From contig JAJCZJ010000052.1 of assembly GCA_029262455.1 (NCBI GenBank), positions 1 to 64,000 of the forward strand: a stretch of DNA of 64,000 bases. Direction: 5' to 3'. This DNA is from Deltaproteobacteria bacterium. Its GTDB lineage: Bacteria; Desulfobacterota; Binatia; HRBIN30; CADEER01. This document shows, piece by piece, positions 44,762 through 53,895 of this stretch. Both the position numbers and the translations under genes were made by a program. Under the pieces are notes generated by a model. The model searched no databases. It saw only the letters and a program-made list of their open reading frames with translations, and was not told the DNA's origin. Each line of letters starts with the position of its first letter. The stretch's first letter is position 1.

Positions 44762-47539
44762 ATGAGGCCTTCCATCGCTCTCGCGTTCCTCCTCAGCGGT
44801 TTCGCGGGTCTCATGCACGAGATCATCTGGTCGAAGCTGCTTGCCGGTTTGATCGGAACCACAGCCCACGCCCAAGCCGCCGTGCTGGCCGTGTACATGG
44901 GTGGGCTCGCTCTTGGCGCGATGGCCTTTGGTCGGCGATCTGATCGCGATACGAATCCGGTTCTCGTCTACATGGTGCTGGAAGTCATCGTCGCGATCTA
45001 CTGTCTTGCATTGCCATCGATCCTGGCCGCGGTGGCGGTTGTCTACGTATGGTCGGCAAGCTTGGTCTTCGAGGCTCCACAGCTCAAGTTCGCACTGCGA
45101 TTTCTATTCGCCTTGTCGACGGTTCTTTTGCCAGCGGTTCTCATGGGCGGCACCCTGCCACTGCTGGCGCGTGCGATCATTGGCAAGCCGCAACAAACAC
45201 GACGCCTCGTCGCAGCCCTCTACACCTTGAACAACTTCGGGGCCGTCCTCGGCGCTGCAGTCGCGGGTTTCATCACCCTGCCCGCTCTCGGCATCTATCC
45301 ATCGATCGTCATCGCTGCGGCGGCCAACGTCGTCGCGGCATTGCTCGCTTGGCCACTCGCAAGAGATACGAAACGCGCCATCTCGACGACCTTTGACTCA
45401 GCCGCCGCAAGGCAGAACGCTTACCCCCACTCGACCTACACCATCGCCTTGATCGCACTGATCATGAGCGGCTTCGCCGCGATGGGATACGAAGTCGTGT
45501 TCATCCGGGTCATCGCGCTCGCCTTCGGCTCGACGACCCACTCGTTCACCGTCATGCTGATGACCTTCATCACCGGCATCGGCATTGGCAGCCTTCTGCT
45601 CACTCGCTTCAAAGTGAATCGCCCACTCGGCTTGCTAGGAGTCACCCAACTCGTCGCAGCCATTGGTTTCCTCGCGGCGACACCCCTAATGGAGCGGCTG
45701 CCGTATTTTGCCAGCCTGCTCCGCATCGCGGCGCACGAATCCGGTGCCAGTTTCCTGTACTATCAGCTCGGCAAAGCCGCGCTCTGCCTCATGGTCCTTC
45801 TGGTTCCGACGATATGCCTCGGCGCCGGCTTTCCGTTGGTGGCTTCGATTCAAGCCAGACATCCGGACCGGATCGGATCCTACATCGGGTCGACCTACGC
45901 ATGGAACACCCTCGGCAATGTTCTCGGCGTTCTGGTCACGTCGCTCGTCCTGATGCCGACAATCGGCCTCCCCGGCTCGTTCCACGTCAACGTCGGACTC
46001 AGCATCGTCGCCGGCTTGATGGTGCTCGGTGTCGCCGAAGAGACCGCGCCAAAAGTTCGATTCGGCGCTGTGCTGGTGACCGCCGCGGTGCTCGCCACCT
46101 ACGGCGGCATGGGGCGCGACTGGACAGACACATTGCGCTACGGCTTCAGCCACATGACTATGCGGTCCGGGCCGCCCGAAGGAGCCGATGCGTCGGCCAT
46201 CGCCCAACATCCCGCATCCAGCTTCCAAGCATGGCGCCGCGCCTTCGTGTTGCGGCCCCAAGAAAATGACACGCAAGTTTTGTTGCAAGAAGAATCGCAC
46301 GCCAACGTGGTCGTGGCGACAATCCGCGGCGGGGCGCGTCTCATCGTCAATACCAAGGTCGATGCATCCAGCGCGGGTGGTGATTTAGAGACCCAGCTCA
46401 TGTTGGCTCATGCCCCGCTCTTCATGCAGCCCGATGCGAAATCGCTGCTCATCGTCGGTTACGGATCCGGAATCACCGTCGGCTCGGCACTGCGGCACCC
46501 GGTAGAGCACGCCGATGTCGTCGAGATTTCCGACGGCGTTCTCAAAGTCGATCGGGCTTTCGCCAAGCACAACTACCACGCCCTGAGCGATCCTCGGCTG
46601 CGCGTTTACATCGACGACGCCCAGAGCTTTTTGCAGACCGTACCGCGCACCTACGACGTGATCATCTCCGAACCGTCGAACCCGTGGATCTCCGGTATCG
46701 CTGGCCTCTTTACCGTCGAGTTCTTTGAAATTGCGCGCCGAAAATTGAATCCTGGCGGAGTCTTCGCCCTTTGGTTCCACGAGTACGACCAGAGCGACGA
46801 CGCCATCCGGCTCATCCTGCGTACGTTCCATTCACAGTTTCCGCACATCACGCTCTTCGCCGAACAACAGTACAAAGACATCATCGCGATCGGGTCCGTG
46901 CAGCCACTGGGAATCGACGCCTCGAAACTGGAAGACCGCTTCGATCTTCCCGAAGTGCGCAACGACCTGGCGCGTATTGGAATTTCCAATCTCACCGCAT
47001 TCCTCACCCATCACGCCGTGCCTTCGAGGCTGGTCAACGACATGATCGACGCCGGGCCGATCAACTCAGCCTCCCACCAGCTGCTCGAATACATTTCGAT
47101 CCAGGGGCTGTTCTCAGGACACAGCTCGGCTCTGGTCGAACAGTCCAACCCGCTGCTGCGCCAGGAGGTCGGCACGCTGGTCGACGGCTATATAGCGCAC
47201 CGCAACAATGTCGGCGAGCCGATTCGACCGCGCGAGTTCGAAACGGCGATCCGGCACATCACGGCTCGCGGGCACTATCAGCAGGAGCATCGCAGTGCCC
47301 TCACCGCGCGGGCTCGGGTCGTTCCAACAATCGAGACACCGGCGACGCGGCCGGCGCGCGGCGCGCCGCCGGATCCCGAACAGGCGGGCTACTACGAATC
47401 CGTGCTCTGGCAAGGCCTCGCCAGCGAAGAAAACCAGCCCATGCTCGCCGCCGCGTTCGCCAAGCGCCGCGACGCCCTCTTGGCCAGGGGCCAAACCCTA
47501 CCGGCTGTCGTGACGAGCCCTACAAACAGCTCTGAGTGA
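44762..47539 (+). CDS. Membrane protein with spermidine-synthase-like domain (MFS/polyamine-aminopropyltransferase fusion)
   Basis: A 925-residue protein. Residues 1-440 contain about 12-14 membrane segments (LMHEIIWSKLLAGLIG; MGGTLPLLARAII; GYEVVFIRVIALAFGSTTHSFT). Residues 480-720 are a spermidine-synthase-like Rossmann domain: SLLIVGYGSGITVGSAL, HADVVEISDGVLKV, VYIDDAQSFL and SEPSNPWISGIAGLFTVEFF. The tail is polar. Such fused proteins are common; proven activities are rare, so aminopropyl transfer is only inferred. It ends 20 bases into the convergent endonuclease-type gene. Confidence 0.88.
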   Translation: MRPSIALAFLLSGFAGLMHEIIWSKLLAGLIGTTAHAQAAVLAVYMGGLALGAMAFGRRSDRDTNPVLVYMVLEVIVAIYCLALPSILAAVAVVYVWSASLVFEAPQLKFALRFLFALSTVLLPAVLMGGTLPLLARAIIGKPQQTRRLVAALYTLNNFGAVLGAAVAGFITLPALGIYPSIVIAAAANVVAALLAWPLARDTKRAISTTFDSAAARQNAYPHSTYTIALIALIMSGFAAMGYEVVFIRVIALAFGSTTHSFTVMLMTFITGIGIGSLLLTRFKVNRPLGLLGVTQLVAAIGFLAATPLMERLPYFASLLRIAAHESGASFLYYQLGKAALCLMVLLVPTICLGAGFPLVASIQARHPDRIGSYIGSTYAWNTLGNVLGVLVTSLVLMPTIGLPGSFHVNVGLSIVAGLMVLGVAEETAPKVRFGAVLVTAAVLATYGGMGRDWTDTLRYGFSHMTMRSGPPEGADASAIAQHPASSFQAWRRAFVLRPQENDTQVLLQEESHANVVVATIRGGARLIVNTKVDASSAGGDLETQLMLAHAPLFMQPDAKSLLIVGYGSGITVGSALRHPVEHADVVEISDGVLKVDRAFAKHNYHALSDPRLRVYIDDAQSFLQTVPRTYDVIISEPSNPWISGIAGLFTVEFFEIARRKLNPGGVFALWFHEYDQSDDAIRLILRTFHSQFPHITLFAEQQYKDIIAIGSVQPLGIDASKLEDRFDLPEVRNDLARIGISNLTAFLTHHAVPSRLVNDMIDAGPINSASHQLLEYISIQGLFSGHSSALVEQSNPLLRQEVGTLVDGYIAHRNNVGEPIRPREFETAIRHITARGHYQQEHRSALTARARVVPTIETPATRPARGAPPDPEQAGYYESVLWQGLASEENQPMLAAAFAKRRDALLARGQTLPAVVTSPTNSSE

Positions 47540-48443
47540 AATCCGGTGCGGCTCGCCAATCGAAGCGAACTGCCAACGGCTCATGATCGCTGAGCGGACC
47601 GCCCTCCGCGTTGACAAAGAGGTCGCTCTCGAAACGACAGGTTTGCGGGTCGAGCGTAACTCGGTCATTCGACCGAAACATGAACTTATCGATGTCTTCG
47701 ATGTCGCCGAGCCCGAGATGTTCGCAGACATCGACAACGCCGGTTTCATCCATAAACGCGGTCAGATCCATATCGTCGGAATCGCGACGTCGGCGTAGAT
47801 TGAAATCACCGCCGACAATCACCGCCCGACCGGCGGAAAAGTCCGCCATAAAGTCAGCCACGGCTCGCATGTTCGCTTCTTTAGCGACTTGATCGGCTTC
47901 ACTGTTCCCGGCTTCACCGTGCAGATTGTAGACATCGACGCAGACGCCCGGTGAAAGCTCGGTGCGAGCAACGCTGAACCCCTTTAGAGACAAGCAGTCG
48001 GCAGAAGTGTCGACACAGTCTTGCCACCTTTGGCGGATCATCTCACCAAAGGGGAAGCGGGAGAAACGATTGAGCCCGTCGCTCACCAGGGCGCTCGGCC
48101 GGTCCGGATCGGTCCCGAATGGTAGTGGCGCCGGTACCGATTGGAAGGGATGGTTGGCTTCGGCGGCCAGGACCTCGTGGTACACCCGCAGAGGGGCGAG
48201 CGGGTTCGGCTCGGGGGTTTCCCAGTCTTCCTGCACCAACACCAGGTCGTAGCCGTTGAGCAGAGGGCTGATCAGCGGCGTGTGAACTTCGGGATTCGAG
48301 CTCGACAACCCTTCAGGAAGGCCCGCCACATTGTAAGACAGCGCTAGAAAACTACCGCTTTGCTCTTCCGGATCGTCGTCACCACACCCGAGAACACAGG
48401 CAACGAGGACCCCTGCGAAACACAATCGCCGACAGCTGCTCAT
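47520..48443 (-). CDS. Endonuclease/exonuclease/phosphatase-family lipoprotein
   Basis: About 307 residues from the ATG at 48443, with a lipoprotein leader ending VLGC and a DDDPEEQSG linker. The DNase-I fold is shown by ALSYNVAG, DLVLVQEDWE, VDVYNLHGEAGN, AVIVGGDFNLRR and the final SDHEPLAVRF. Bacterial lipoproteins of this type include sphingomyelinase-like phosphodiesterases; the substrate here is unknown. Alternative start 48473. Confidence 0.88.
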   Translation of the reverse strand: MSSCRRLCFAGVLVACVLGCGDDDPEEQSGSFLALSYNVAGLPEGLSSSNPEVHTPLISPLLNGYDLVLVQEDWETPEPNPLAPLRVYHEVLAAEANHPFQSVPAPLPFGTDPDRPSALVSDGLNRFSRFPFGEMIRQRWQDCVDTSADCLSLKGFSVARTELSPGVCVDVYNLHGEAGNSEADQVAKEANMRAVADFMADFSAGRAVIVGGDFNLRRRRDSDDMDLTAFMDETGVVDVCEHLGLGDIEDIDKFMFRSNDRVTLDPQTCRFESDLFVNAEGGPLSDHEPLAVRFDWRAAPDFTQSCL

Positions 48444-48492
48444 TCGGTTTCCTCCGCGCACGGCTCGATTCATCCTGCGCCTCCGATCGGTC

Positions 48493-49551
48493 CTACAAAT
48501 GCGGCATGACTTCGCGCGCGATCAGTCGCATCGAGGCCTCCGCCTCGGTCTGGGGCATGCTACCGTACTTCACCAGCCCTAGGACGTCACTGCTACTGCC
48601 GATGATCTCTCGCTGCTGTTGGATCTGGGCAACGATCTCGCTCGGAGTGCCAAAGGTGTTCACCCCGGCGTACATATCCGCCATCACATCAAGGCCCGCG
48701 GCCTCGATAAAATCCGCGGCGTTGCCGTAGTACTCGTAGCCCTTCGTGTCTTTGAAATGCTTGCCGGCTATCTCGTAGTGCTCCGCGACGGTCAGGAAGT
48801 ACTCTTTGACGTAGCGCTCGCCCAACTCGCGAGCGCGTTCGCCGTCTTCGTGGCAGTACATCAGCTGCCCGGTCAGCGGAACCGGCGGTTCGCTATCGCG
48901 CAGCGAGCGCCAACGCTCCCGGTAGGGATCCAGCGCCTGCTCGCGAAACACCTCCCAAGGCTGCTGCGCCAAGACCATCAGCTTGGCCCCCAACACCGCG
49001 GCTTGGACGGCCGAATCGGGCGAAACTCCAATCGCATAAACACGGTTCTCGAATGACGCCGTCGGCCGCGGCCGGAGGTCGGCGCGCGGCCCCTTGTAGT
49101 ACTCGCCATCGGCCTCGAAGTACCCCTGGTTGAGAGCATCGACGACCAACCGCGTACCGCGGTCGAAGCGACCACGTGCCTCGTCCATCGGAATCTGGAA
49201 CCGCTCGTACTCGCGCCGCGACAGCCCGCGCCCAAATCCGAGCAGGGCGCGGCCCCCCGTCTGCTGGTCGAGCAGCGCCATCTTCGCCGCGACCCGATAG
49301 GGATCGTTCCAAGGCATGATCACCGCGCCCGTACCGAGCTTGATGCGGTCCGTCATCCCGCCGACCTGCGCCAGCCATTGAACATTGTCCGGACACATCG
49401 AGTACCCGAAGAAGTGATGCTCGGTGGCCCAATAGCTATCGAAACCAACCTCTTCGGCGATGCGTGCAATCGCCAGCTCACCGGCCATCACCTCGCTATC
49501 GTCGTGCTGGTCCCGGTAATTTTGAAAAATCGATAGTACTCCGAACTCCAT
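48493..49551 (-). CDS. LLM-class flavin-dependent oxidoreductase
   Basis: A 352-residue luciferase-like monooxygenase. It begins MEFGVLSIFQNYRDQHDD and carries EEVGFDSYWATEHHFFGYSMCPDN, IKLGTGAVIMPWNDPYRVA and LGFGRGLSRREYERFQI. AGGAGCAGGG precedes the ATG. It differs from the 8174-9172 protein by having the EHHF segment of alkanal-monooxygenase-like subfamilies. FMN- or F420-dependence cannot be told. It is in single-gene context. Confidence 0.92.
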   Translation of the reverse strand: MEFGVLSIFQNYRDQHDDSEVMAGELAIARIAEEVGFDSYWATEHHFFGYSMCPDNVQWLAQVGGMTDRIKLGTGAVIMPWNDPYRVAAKMALLDQQTGGRALLGFGRGLSRREYERFQIPMDEARGRFDRGTRLVVDALNQGYFEADGEYYKGPRADLRPRPTASFENRVYAIGVSPDSAVQAAVLGAKLMVLAQQPWEVFREQALDPYRERWRSLRDSEPPVPLTGQLMYCHEDGERARELGERYVKEYFLTVAEHYEIAGKHFKDTKGYEYYGNAADFIEAAGLDVMADMYAGVNTFGTPSEIVAQIQQQREIIGSSSDVLGLVKYGSMPQTEAEASMRLIAREVMPHL

Positions 49552-49580
49552 CCCTGCTCCTCACTTGTGCGCCCAGCGAG

Positions 49581-50294
49581 TCAGCTACAACCCACCAAGC
49601 TATCGTTGACCGCGCCGATGATTTCCCCAATCGCGATTTCACCATCGCCGTCCGTATCGCCAGACTCGCAAGCGGAGACCGCTTCTAAACCGAGTGATAT
49701 ACGCACCAAGAGCACGAGCTCGGCAATCGACACGCGTCCATCGTCATCGCAGTCGCCGCGGCACGGCCGGCTCGTCGTGCGACGCAACACCAGGTCGACA
49801 CATTGGTAGTAGATATCGTTCCCCGGGGTTACATACGGAGGCTTGTCGTACATCACTTGAATCACTTGCAGCGTGCAACGCTCACATTCGATGTTGGGCA
49901 ATGTCACTTGAACCCGACTCGTACCGCCCGCCGTATCGGGAATGCCGTCTAGCAAAACCGACTCATCCGAGTACGTCTCGATCTCCGGCTCGCGACCGAA
50001 GCAACCGCTCAGGCACAAGGGATCGGCGAAGTCGTCATCGCCGTCCGCATCGAAAGCAATGCGAAAGTGGCCTGGGTGATCGACGTACTCATTCCAAGAC
50101 ACTGCGATCGTCGCACCCGATTCGACCTCGAGCACGTTCGAGCTACGCTCGCCGCCGGGCATCCCACAAGGCCCGACCTTGAGGACGTTCCCACCGTAAC
50201 GAGACACCGGCGACAACAGCTCGAGATGAGCCTCGGCACTCGCCCCCACCAGGAGAAGCACAACCATCGCCAATGCTCGCTGCCGCCATCTCAT
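49581..50294 (-). CDS. LPMO-like (SCE4755-type) protein with dockerin-like EF-hand tail
   Basis: A 237-residue exported protein. From the ATG at 50294 the signal peptide ends ASAEA, so the mature chain starts with H23, as needed for the copper 'histidine brace' of polysaccharide monooxygenases. The conserved sequence VSRYGGNVLKVGPCGMPGG and YVDHPGHFRIAFDADGDDD (H73, H76) match the SCE4755 polysaccharide-monooxygenase-like family. Residues ~180-237 are two EF-hand loops (DCDDDGRVSIAELV; DTDGDGEIAIGEII), a dockerin-like module. It probably cleaves or binds a polysaccharide oxidatively; activity is inferred. Confidence 0.82.
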   Translation of the reverse strand: MRWRQRALAMVVLLLVGASAEAHLELLSPVSRYGGNVLKVGPCGMPGGERSSNVLEVESGATIAVSWNEYVDHPGHFRIAFDADGDDDFADPLCLSGCFGREPEIETYSDESVLLDGIPDTAGGTSRVQVTLPNIECERCTLQVIQVMYDKPPYVTPGNDIYYQCVDLVLRRTTSRPCRGDCDDDGRVSIAELVLLVRISLGLEAVSACESGDTDGDGEIAIGEIIGAVNDSLVGCS

Positions 50295-50442
50295 CCTACC
50301 GAACCTATGGCTTCGATCTCGATCTAGCAATCACCGCAGTCTGGCAGGTGGAGGGTCACTTGGATTCAAGCGAGCGGGAGCGGCCGCGTACCGGGAGGGC
50401 GAGCCGCCGCCGAGCCGCGTACAACGAGAGGTCCGTGCAGGA

Positions 50443-50604
50443 TCAGTGAGTTGTGCTCGGACCGGTCCGAGCCTGTTGAGGTCGCCCCCGGTATGCGACG
50501 CCGAGCGAAAGTAGTACCGCAACCAGAATCGACAGAGCGAAGAACATCGGGGAGGTACGCAACCCACCACTTGTGAGGGGAAGCACGCGCCAGCCTATCT
50601 CAGA
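50443..50604 (-). pseudogene. Orphan C-terminal membrane-anchor fragment
   Basis: A frame open from 50604 encodes VLPLTSGGLRTSPMFFALSI, then VAVLLSLGVAYRGRP and a polar tail. This has the form of a C-terminal sorting or anchor segment: short motif, one membrane helix, Arg-rich end. No start codon or upstream domain is joined to it, so it appears to be a detached gene end. Confidence 0.5.
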
Positions 50605-50941
50605 TCAGACAATTCCCCGCTAAACCTCGACCGATTTCTTGCCAGCTCTGAGGCGACCCAGCCGGGTCGGCGCAGATGAGAAAGGGCAGCGGGGGGGTTC
50701 CCGGCGGAGCAAACGGAGTCCCAGAGTCCTGCACACCCCCCATCATTACCGTCCCGTCGGCGGGACTCACAGAACCATGAAAGAACGCCTGCGTGCTGAG
50801 CCCGATATTGTGACCAACCCAGGTCGCGCCGTCATCCATGGTGCTATAGAGACCGCCATCGTTGCCGACCCGCAAGCGATTGCCGACCCATTCGAAAGTA
50901 TGCTGGTCCACATGAATCCCGCCACAATCGGCACCTGGCAC
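50600..50941 (-). pseudogene. BNR/sortilin-like propeller fragment
   Basis: About 113 codons encode VDQHTFEWVGNRLRVGNDGG, then STMDDGATWVGHN and MMGGVQDSGT, a VPS10/BNR-type repeat module that normally is part of a much longer propeller. Both ends are cut. Its upstream end lies inside the end of the EF-hand/beta-propeller gene in another frame, so a deletion has joined two genes here. Confidence 0.7.
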
Positions 50942-52239
50942 TGCGCCAAGCGGACCCCTGTAACCAGCTCCGAGACGAAGACGCGATCGTCATCGTTGCA
51001 GTCCATCGGGCAAGGACAACGAACCACGGTCAGGGCCGCCGGCGAGCAGCGAGCATTCGGGTTGTCCGATATTTTCGGCTCAGCGTGAAGCCGTCCGCAG
51101 TGCTCACCGTCCATCCGGAGGGTTCGAACACCATCGCCCTTTTCCAGACCGAACGCGGCAACTCGATCGAACGGAATCGTACGATCCACTTGCGGAACCA
51201 ATCCAAAAATCCTGGACTCGTCCGCGGAAAAGACGAGAGACACGACAGGCAGATCGGCCAAGTCGACTTCGTCGATCTGCGCGCGGGTTCGCGCATCGAC
51301 CACTTCTAGATTCTCTCCCCTGAGATAGACCCTCTCGCGGCTCGGCCCCGAGGCCACTGTGCGCGACGCCTGTGAGTCGACGATTTCACCCGAGTCCACT
51401 TCGATAACGACAATGCGCCCAGAACCATCGCCGTCGGTGACGCTCGCGTAGAGCCAGCGAGCATCTGGTGAAAAAGCGATCGCCCTGAACCGTAGCTCGT
51501 CGAACCCGGCCCTCGAGCTCTCCCCGGTGAGCGGATCTACGCGGTGCAGGCCTCCAACTTCGCCAAGCATGTAGAGCTCCCCGCTTGGGTGCTCTACGAG
51601 ATCACGTACCGACCCGACATCCTCGATCCGCACCTCGTGAACCTCGAGAGTCTCCATATTGATGATCGCCACACCGCCTCGTTCGCTCGTCGGAAGTGTG
51701 CTGCCAACGGCCAAGTAGGACCCATCGCGCGAGAACCGAACAGTGACCCTCTCCAAGGGATGACCGACGTTGAACGAATCGAAAAAACGCATCGTACGAG
51801 CATCGAAGAGATGAACGACACACGTACCTGTACTAACCGCGACGACGCCCGTCTCCCGCACCGCATCGATCTTGGTCGCCACCAAACCAGGCCATCTCGC
51901 CTCGCGATTACAACCGACGGCAATCCGATCCGGGAGTCGCACGACAGCTCTGATTGCGAGATCAGTGGCGTCAACCACCGCCACGTTGTCCGACTCGGCA
52001 TCAACCGCTACCAAGCACTCGCGCGCTCCGACGTGCTCGACGCGCAAAAGGACGATCGCAAGAACCGCCGGCAGCAAGGGAAGCAACCTCGATGGAACCA
52101 GCCGCGTTGGCGAACACCCAAATGAGACGGAGGAGGACGAACTGGCTTCCAAGACTTTGATGCTCCCCGGCACGCCGAAAGAGCCCAGGAATAGCCGCAC
52201 AGAAGAAATCGCGACCTGAACGATAAGTCTAGGCAGAAC
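50767..52239 (-). CDS. Exported YVTN-type beta-propeller with truncated dockerin-like tail
   Basis: About 490 codons. Residues ~75-400 form a WD40/YVTN-like propeller (LVAVDAESDNVAVVDATDL; VTVRFSRDGSYLAVGS; AIAFSPDARWLYASV; LVFSADESRIFGLVPQ). Then CPMDCNDDDRVFVSELVTGV begins an EF-hand module which should continue for another ~30 residues, but near 50945 the protein changes into out-of-frame text that shadows the BNR fragment. The real product is therefore truncated. The start is uncertain (ATG at 52239, or an inner TTG at 52086 that would give a signal peptide LLPLLPAVLAIVLLRVEHVGA). Confidence 0.7.
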   Translation of the reverse strand, partial: VLPRLIVQVAISSVRLFLGSFGVPGSIKVLEASSSSSVSFGCSPTRLVPSRLLPLLPAVLAIVLLRVEHVGARECLVAVDAESDNVAVVDATDLAIRAVVRLPDRIAVGCNREARWPGLVATKIDAVRETGVVAVSTGTCVVHLFDARTMRFFDSFNVGHPLERVTVRFSRDGSYLAVGSTLPTSERGGVAIINMETLEVHEVRIEDVGSVRDLVEHPSGELYMLGEVGGLHRVDPLTGESSRAGFDELRFRAIAFSPDARWLYASVTDGDGSGRIVVIEVDSGEIVDSQASRTVASGPSRERVYLRGENLEVVDARTRAQIDEVDLADLPVVSLVFSADESRIFGLVPQVDRTIPFDRVAAFGLEKGDGVRTLRMDGEHCGRLHAEPKISDNPNARCSPAALTVVRCPCPMDCNDDDRVFVSELVTGVRLAQCQVPIVAGFMWTSILSNGSAIACGSATMAVSIAPWMTARPGLVTISGSARRRSFMVL

Positions 52240-52637
52240 CATTTTTTCGACTAGGAAAGCTATCAGGTCGATGAATGTCAATCATTAGTTCCGACCAATC
52301 GGCTGGCATCGAAGCTGGCGCTCAGAAAGGTCGTTGTCTAGCGGTATCTGCTCGTCCTCGAGAGATTCGAGAGACCGAACCTAGCCCCCCTGCTGATGGT
52401 CACGCCGCGGATCGGGCCCGCCGTCGGCGAGCCTCCTCACTTTCTCTTTGTGGTTGTTCCACCACTTCCCCTCCCCTCTACCTCCGGGTGACGGGTTAAG
52501 GGGATCAAAGAAGCAAATTCCGCTCCCCCCTGCGGCACAACCCGTAGCGAGACTCAAGGTTCCTTCGGGAATCAAAGCAACCCACTACCGTGGCACAGTC
52601 ATTGCGCCTACCAACCGAGGCGTGGGAGACAAAACCA
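52240..52637. other. Intergenic region, divergent promoters
   Basis: About 400 bases between the leftward propeller gene and the rightward serine hydrolase. It contains pyrimidine-rich text (52430-52500) and no recognisable gene, repeat or RNA. The hydrolase ribosome-binding site GGGAG is near 52624. Confidence 0.3.
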
Positions 52638-53786
52638 ATGACGCAAATCGCCGGCAAATGCGCCGCTGGGTTCGATCGAGTCGAGCAGGCCTTCGCCGCC
52701 AACTTTGCCAGCGGCGAGCACGGCGCCGGGCTTTGCGTCGTCCTAGACGGGCGACCCGTCGTCGACGTATGGGGCGGCTTCACCGACGAGGCTCGACAAT
52801 CTCTGTGGCAGCGAGACACCCTGGTCAACTGCTTCTCGGTCGGCAAGGGAGTGCTGGCGATCCTCGCTCTCGATTGCATAGGTCGCGGCGAAGTCGAGCT
52901 CGACGCGGCGCTGTACGATCTCTGGCCTGAGGCGGCTTCTCTCGGCCCGAAGATGACCCTGCGCACTTGCCTGTCACACCGCGCCGGAGTGCCAGCCGTC
53001 CGACGCCGACTCGCCGACGACGTGATGTACCATTGGGAAACCATGTGCGCCGCCATTGTCGACCAGCAACCGTATTGGGATCCCGATTCGGCGCACGGAT
53101 ATCACGTCAACACCTGGGGCTTTCTGGTCGGCGAGATCTTGCGCCGCGCCACCGGGACTCCAGTGCGCGAGCTCTTTCGCGAGCGCATTGCTCTACCGGT
53201 CGCTGCCGACTTTCACTTCGGGCTCCCGGCCACCGAGCATCATCGGGTCGCCAAACTGATCATGCCCGAAGCGACGCTGAGCACCCCGGAGGAATGGGCG
53301 CTGGCCTTTCCTGCGACCGGCGACGCGGAACACGATGCCATGGTTTGGCACAGCTACTTCAATCCCAACGGGCTCAGCGGAATCGGAACAGTCAACACAC
53401 CGGCCTGGCGTTCAGCAACGATCCCATCGACGAACTCTCACGCCGACGCCCGAGGCATCGCCCACGCATACTCGGCCCTAGAGGGCACAACACGCCATGT
53501 CATCAGCAAGCTCCTGCGCGCCGAAGCAGCGTCGATCCACTCAGAGGGGCTCGATCGCGTGTTGTCAAAGCCGTCCGCCTTCGGACTCGGATTCCAGCTC
53601 GGCCAATCAGGAGGCCGCTTCGGTCCCAACCCCGCCGCTTTCGGCCACTACGGCTACGGCGGCAGCCTCGGGATGTACGACCCCGACAACAACCTGGCGG
53701 TAGGCTATGTAACCAACAAACCCGGCGCCCGCTTCGACACCGCACGTACGCAAGGAATCTTGGACGCACTCTACCCTTGCCTCTAA
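52638..53786 (+). CDS. Serine hydrolase (class-C beta-lactamase/esterase family)
   Basis: A 382-residue cytoplasmic beta-lactamase-fold hydrolase. The SxxK motif is SVGK (S67, K70); a Tyr-x-x-Asn at YHVN (Y155) stands where YxN is usual; the third motif is in the HYGYGGSLGMYD region near the C-terminus. ADDVMYHWETMCAAIVDQQPYW and LSHRAGVPAVRRRLADD are also conserved in EstB-like esterases. No signal peptide. It is more likely an esterase or lactonase than a resistance enzyme. Start ATG at 52638; the longer frame (52590) is unlikely. Confidence 0.88.
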   Translation: MTQIAGKCAAGFDRVEQAFAANFASGEHGAGLCVVLDGRPVVDVWGGFTDEARQSLWQRDTLVNCFSVGKGVLAILALDCIGRGEVELDAALYDLWPEAASLGPKMTLRTCLSHRAGVPAVRRRLADDVMYHWETMCAAIVDQQPYWDPDSAHGYHVNTWGFLVGEILRRATGTPVRELFRERIALPVAADFHFGLPATEHHRVAKLIMPEATLSTPEEWALAFPATGDAEHDAMVWHSYFNPNGLSGIGTVNTPAWRSATIPSTNSHADARGIAHAYSALEGTTRHVISKLLRAEAASIHSEGLDRVLSKPSAFGLGFQLGQSGGRFGPNPAAFGHYGYGGSLGMYDPDNNLAVGYVTNKPGARFDTARTQGILDALYPCL

Positions 53787-53895
53787 GCGATCTCGCTGAC
53801 GCGGTCCCGCCAGCACCTGCGCTGGCGACACAACCCCCTGAACCCGGACCGAATGCGGGACCCTCTGCTTCACCGGCAGTGGCGAACGAGGCCGA

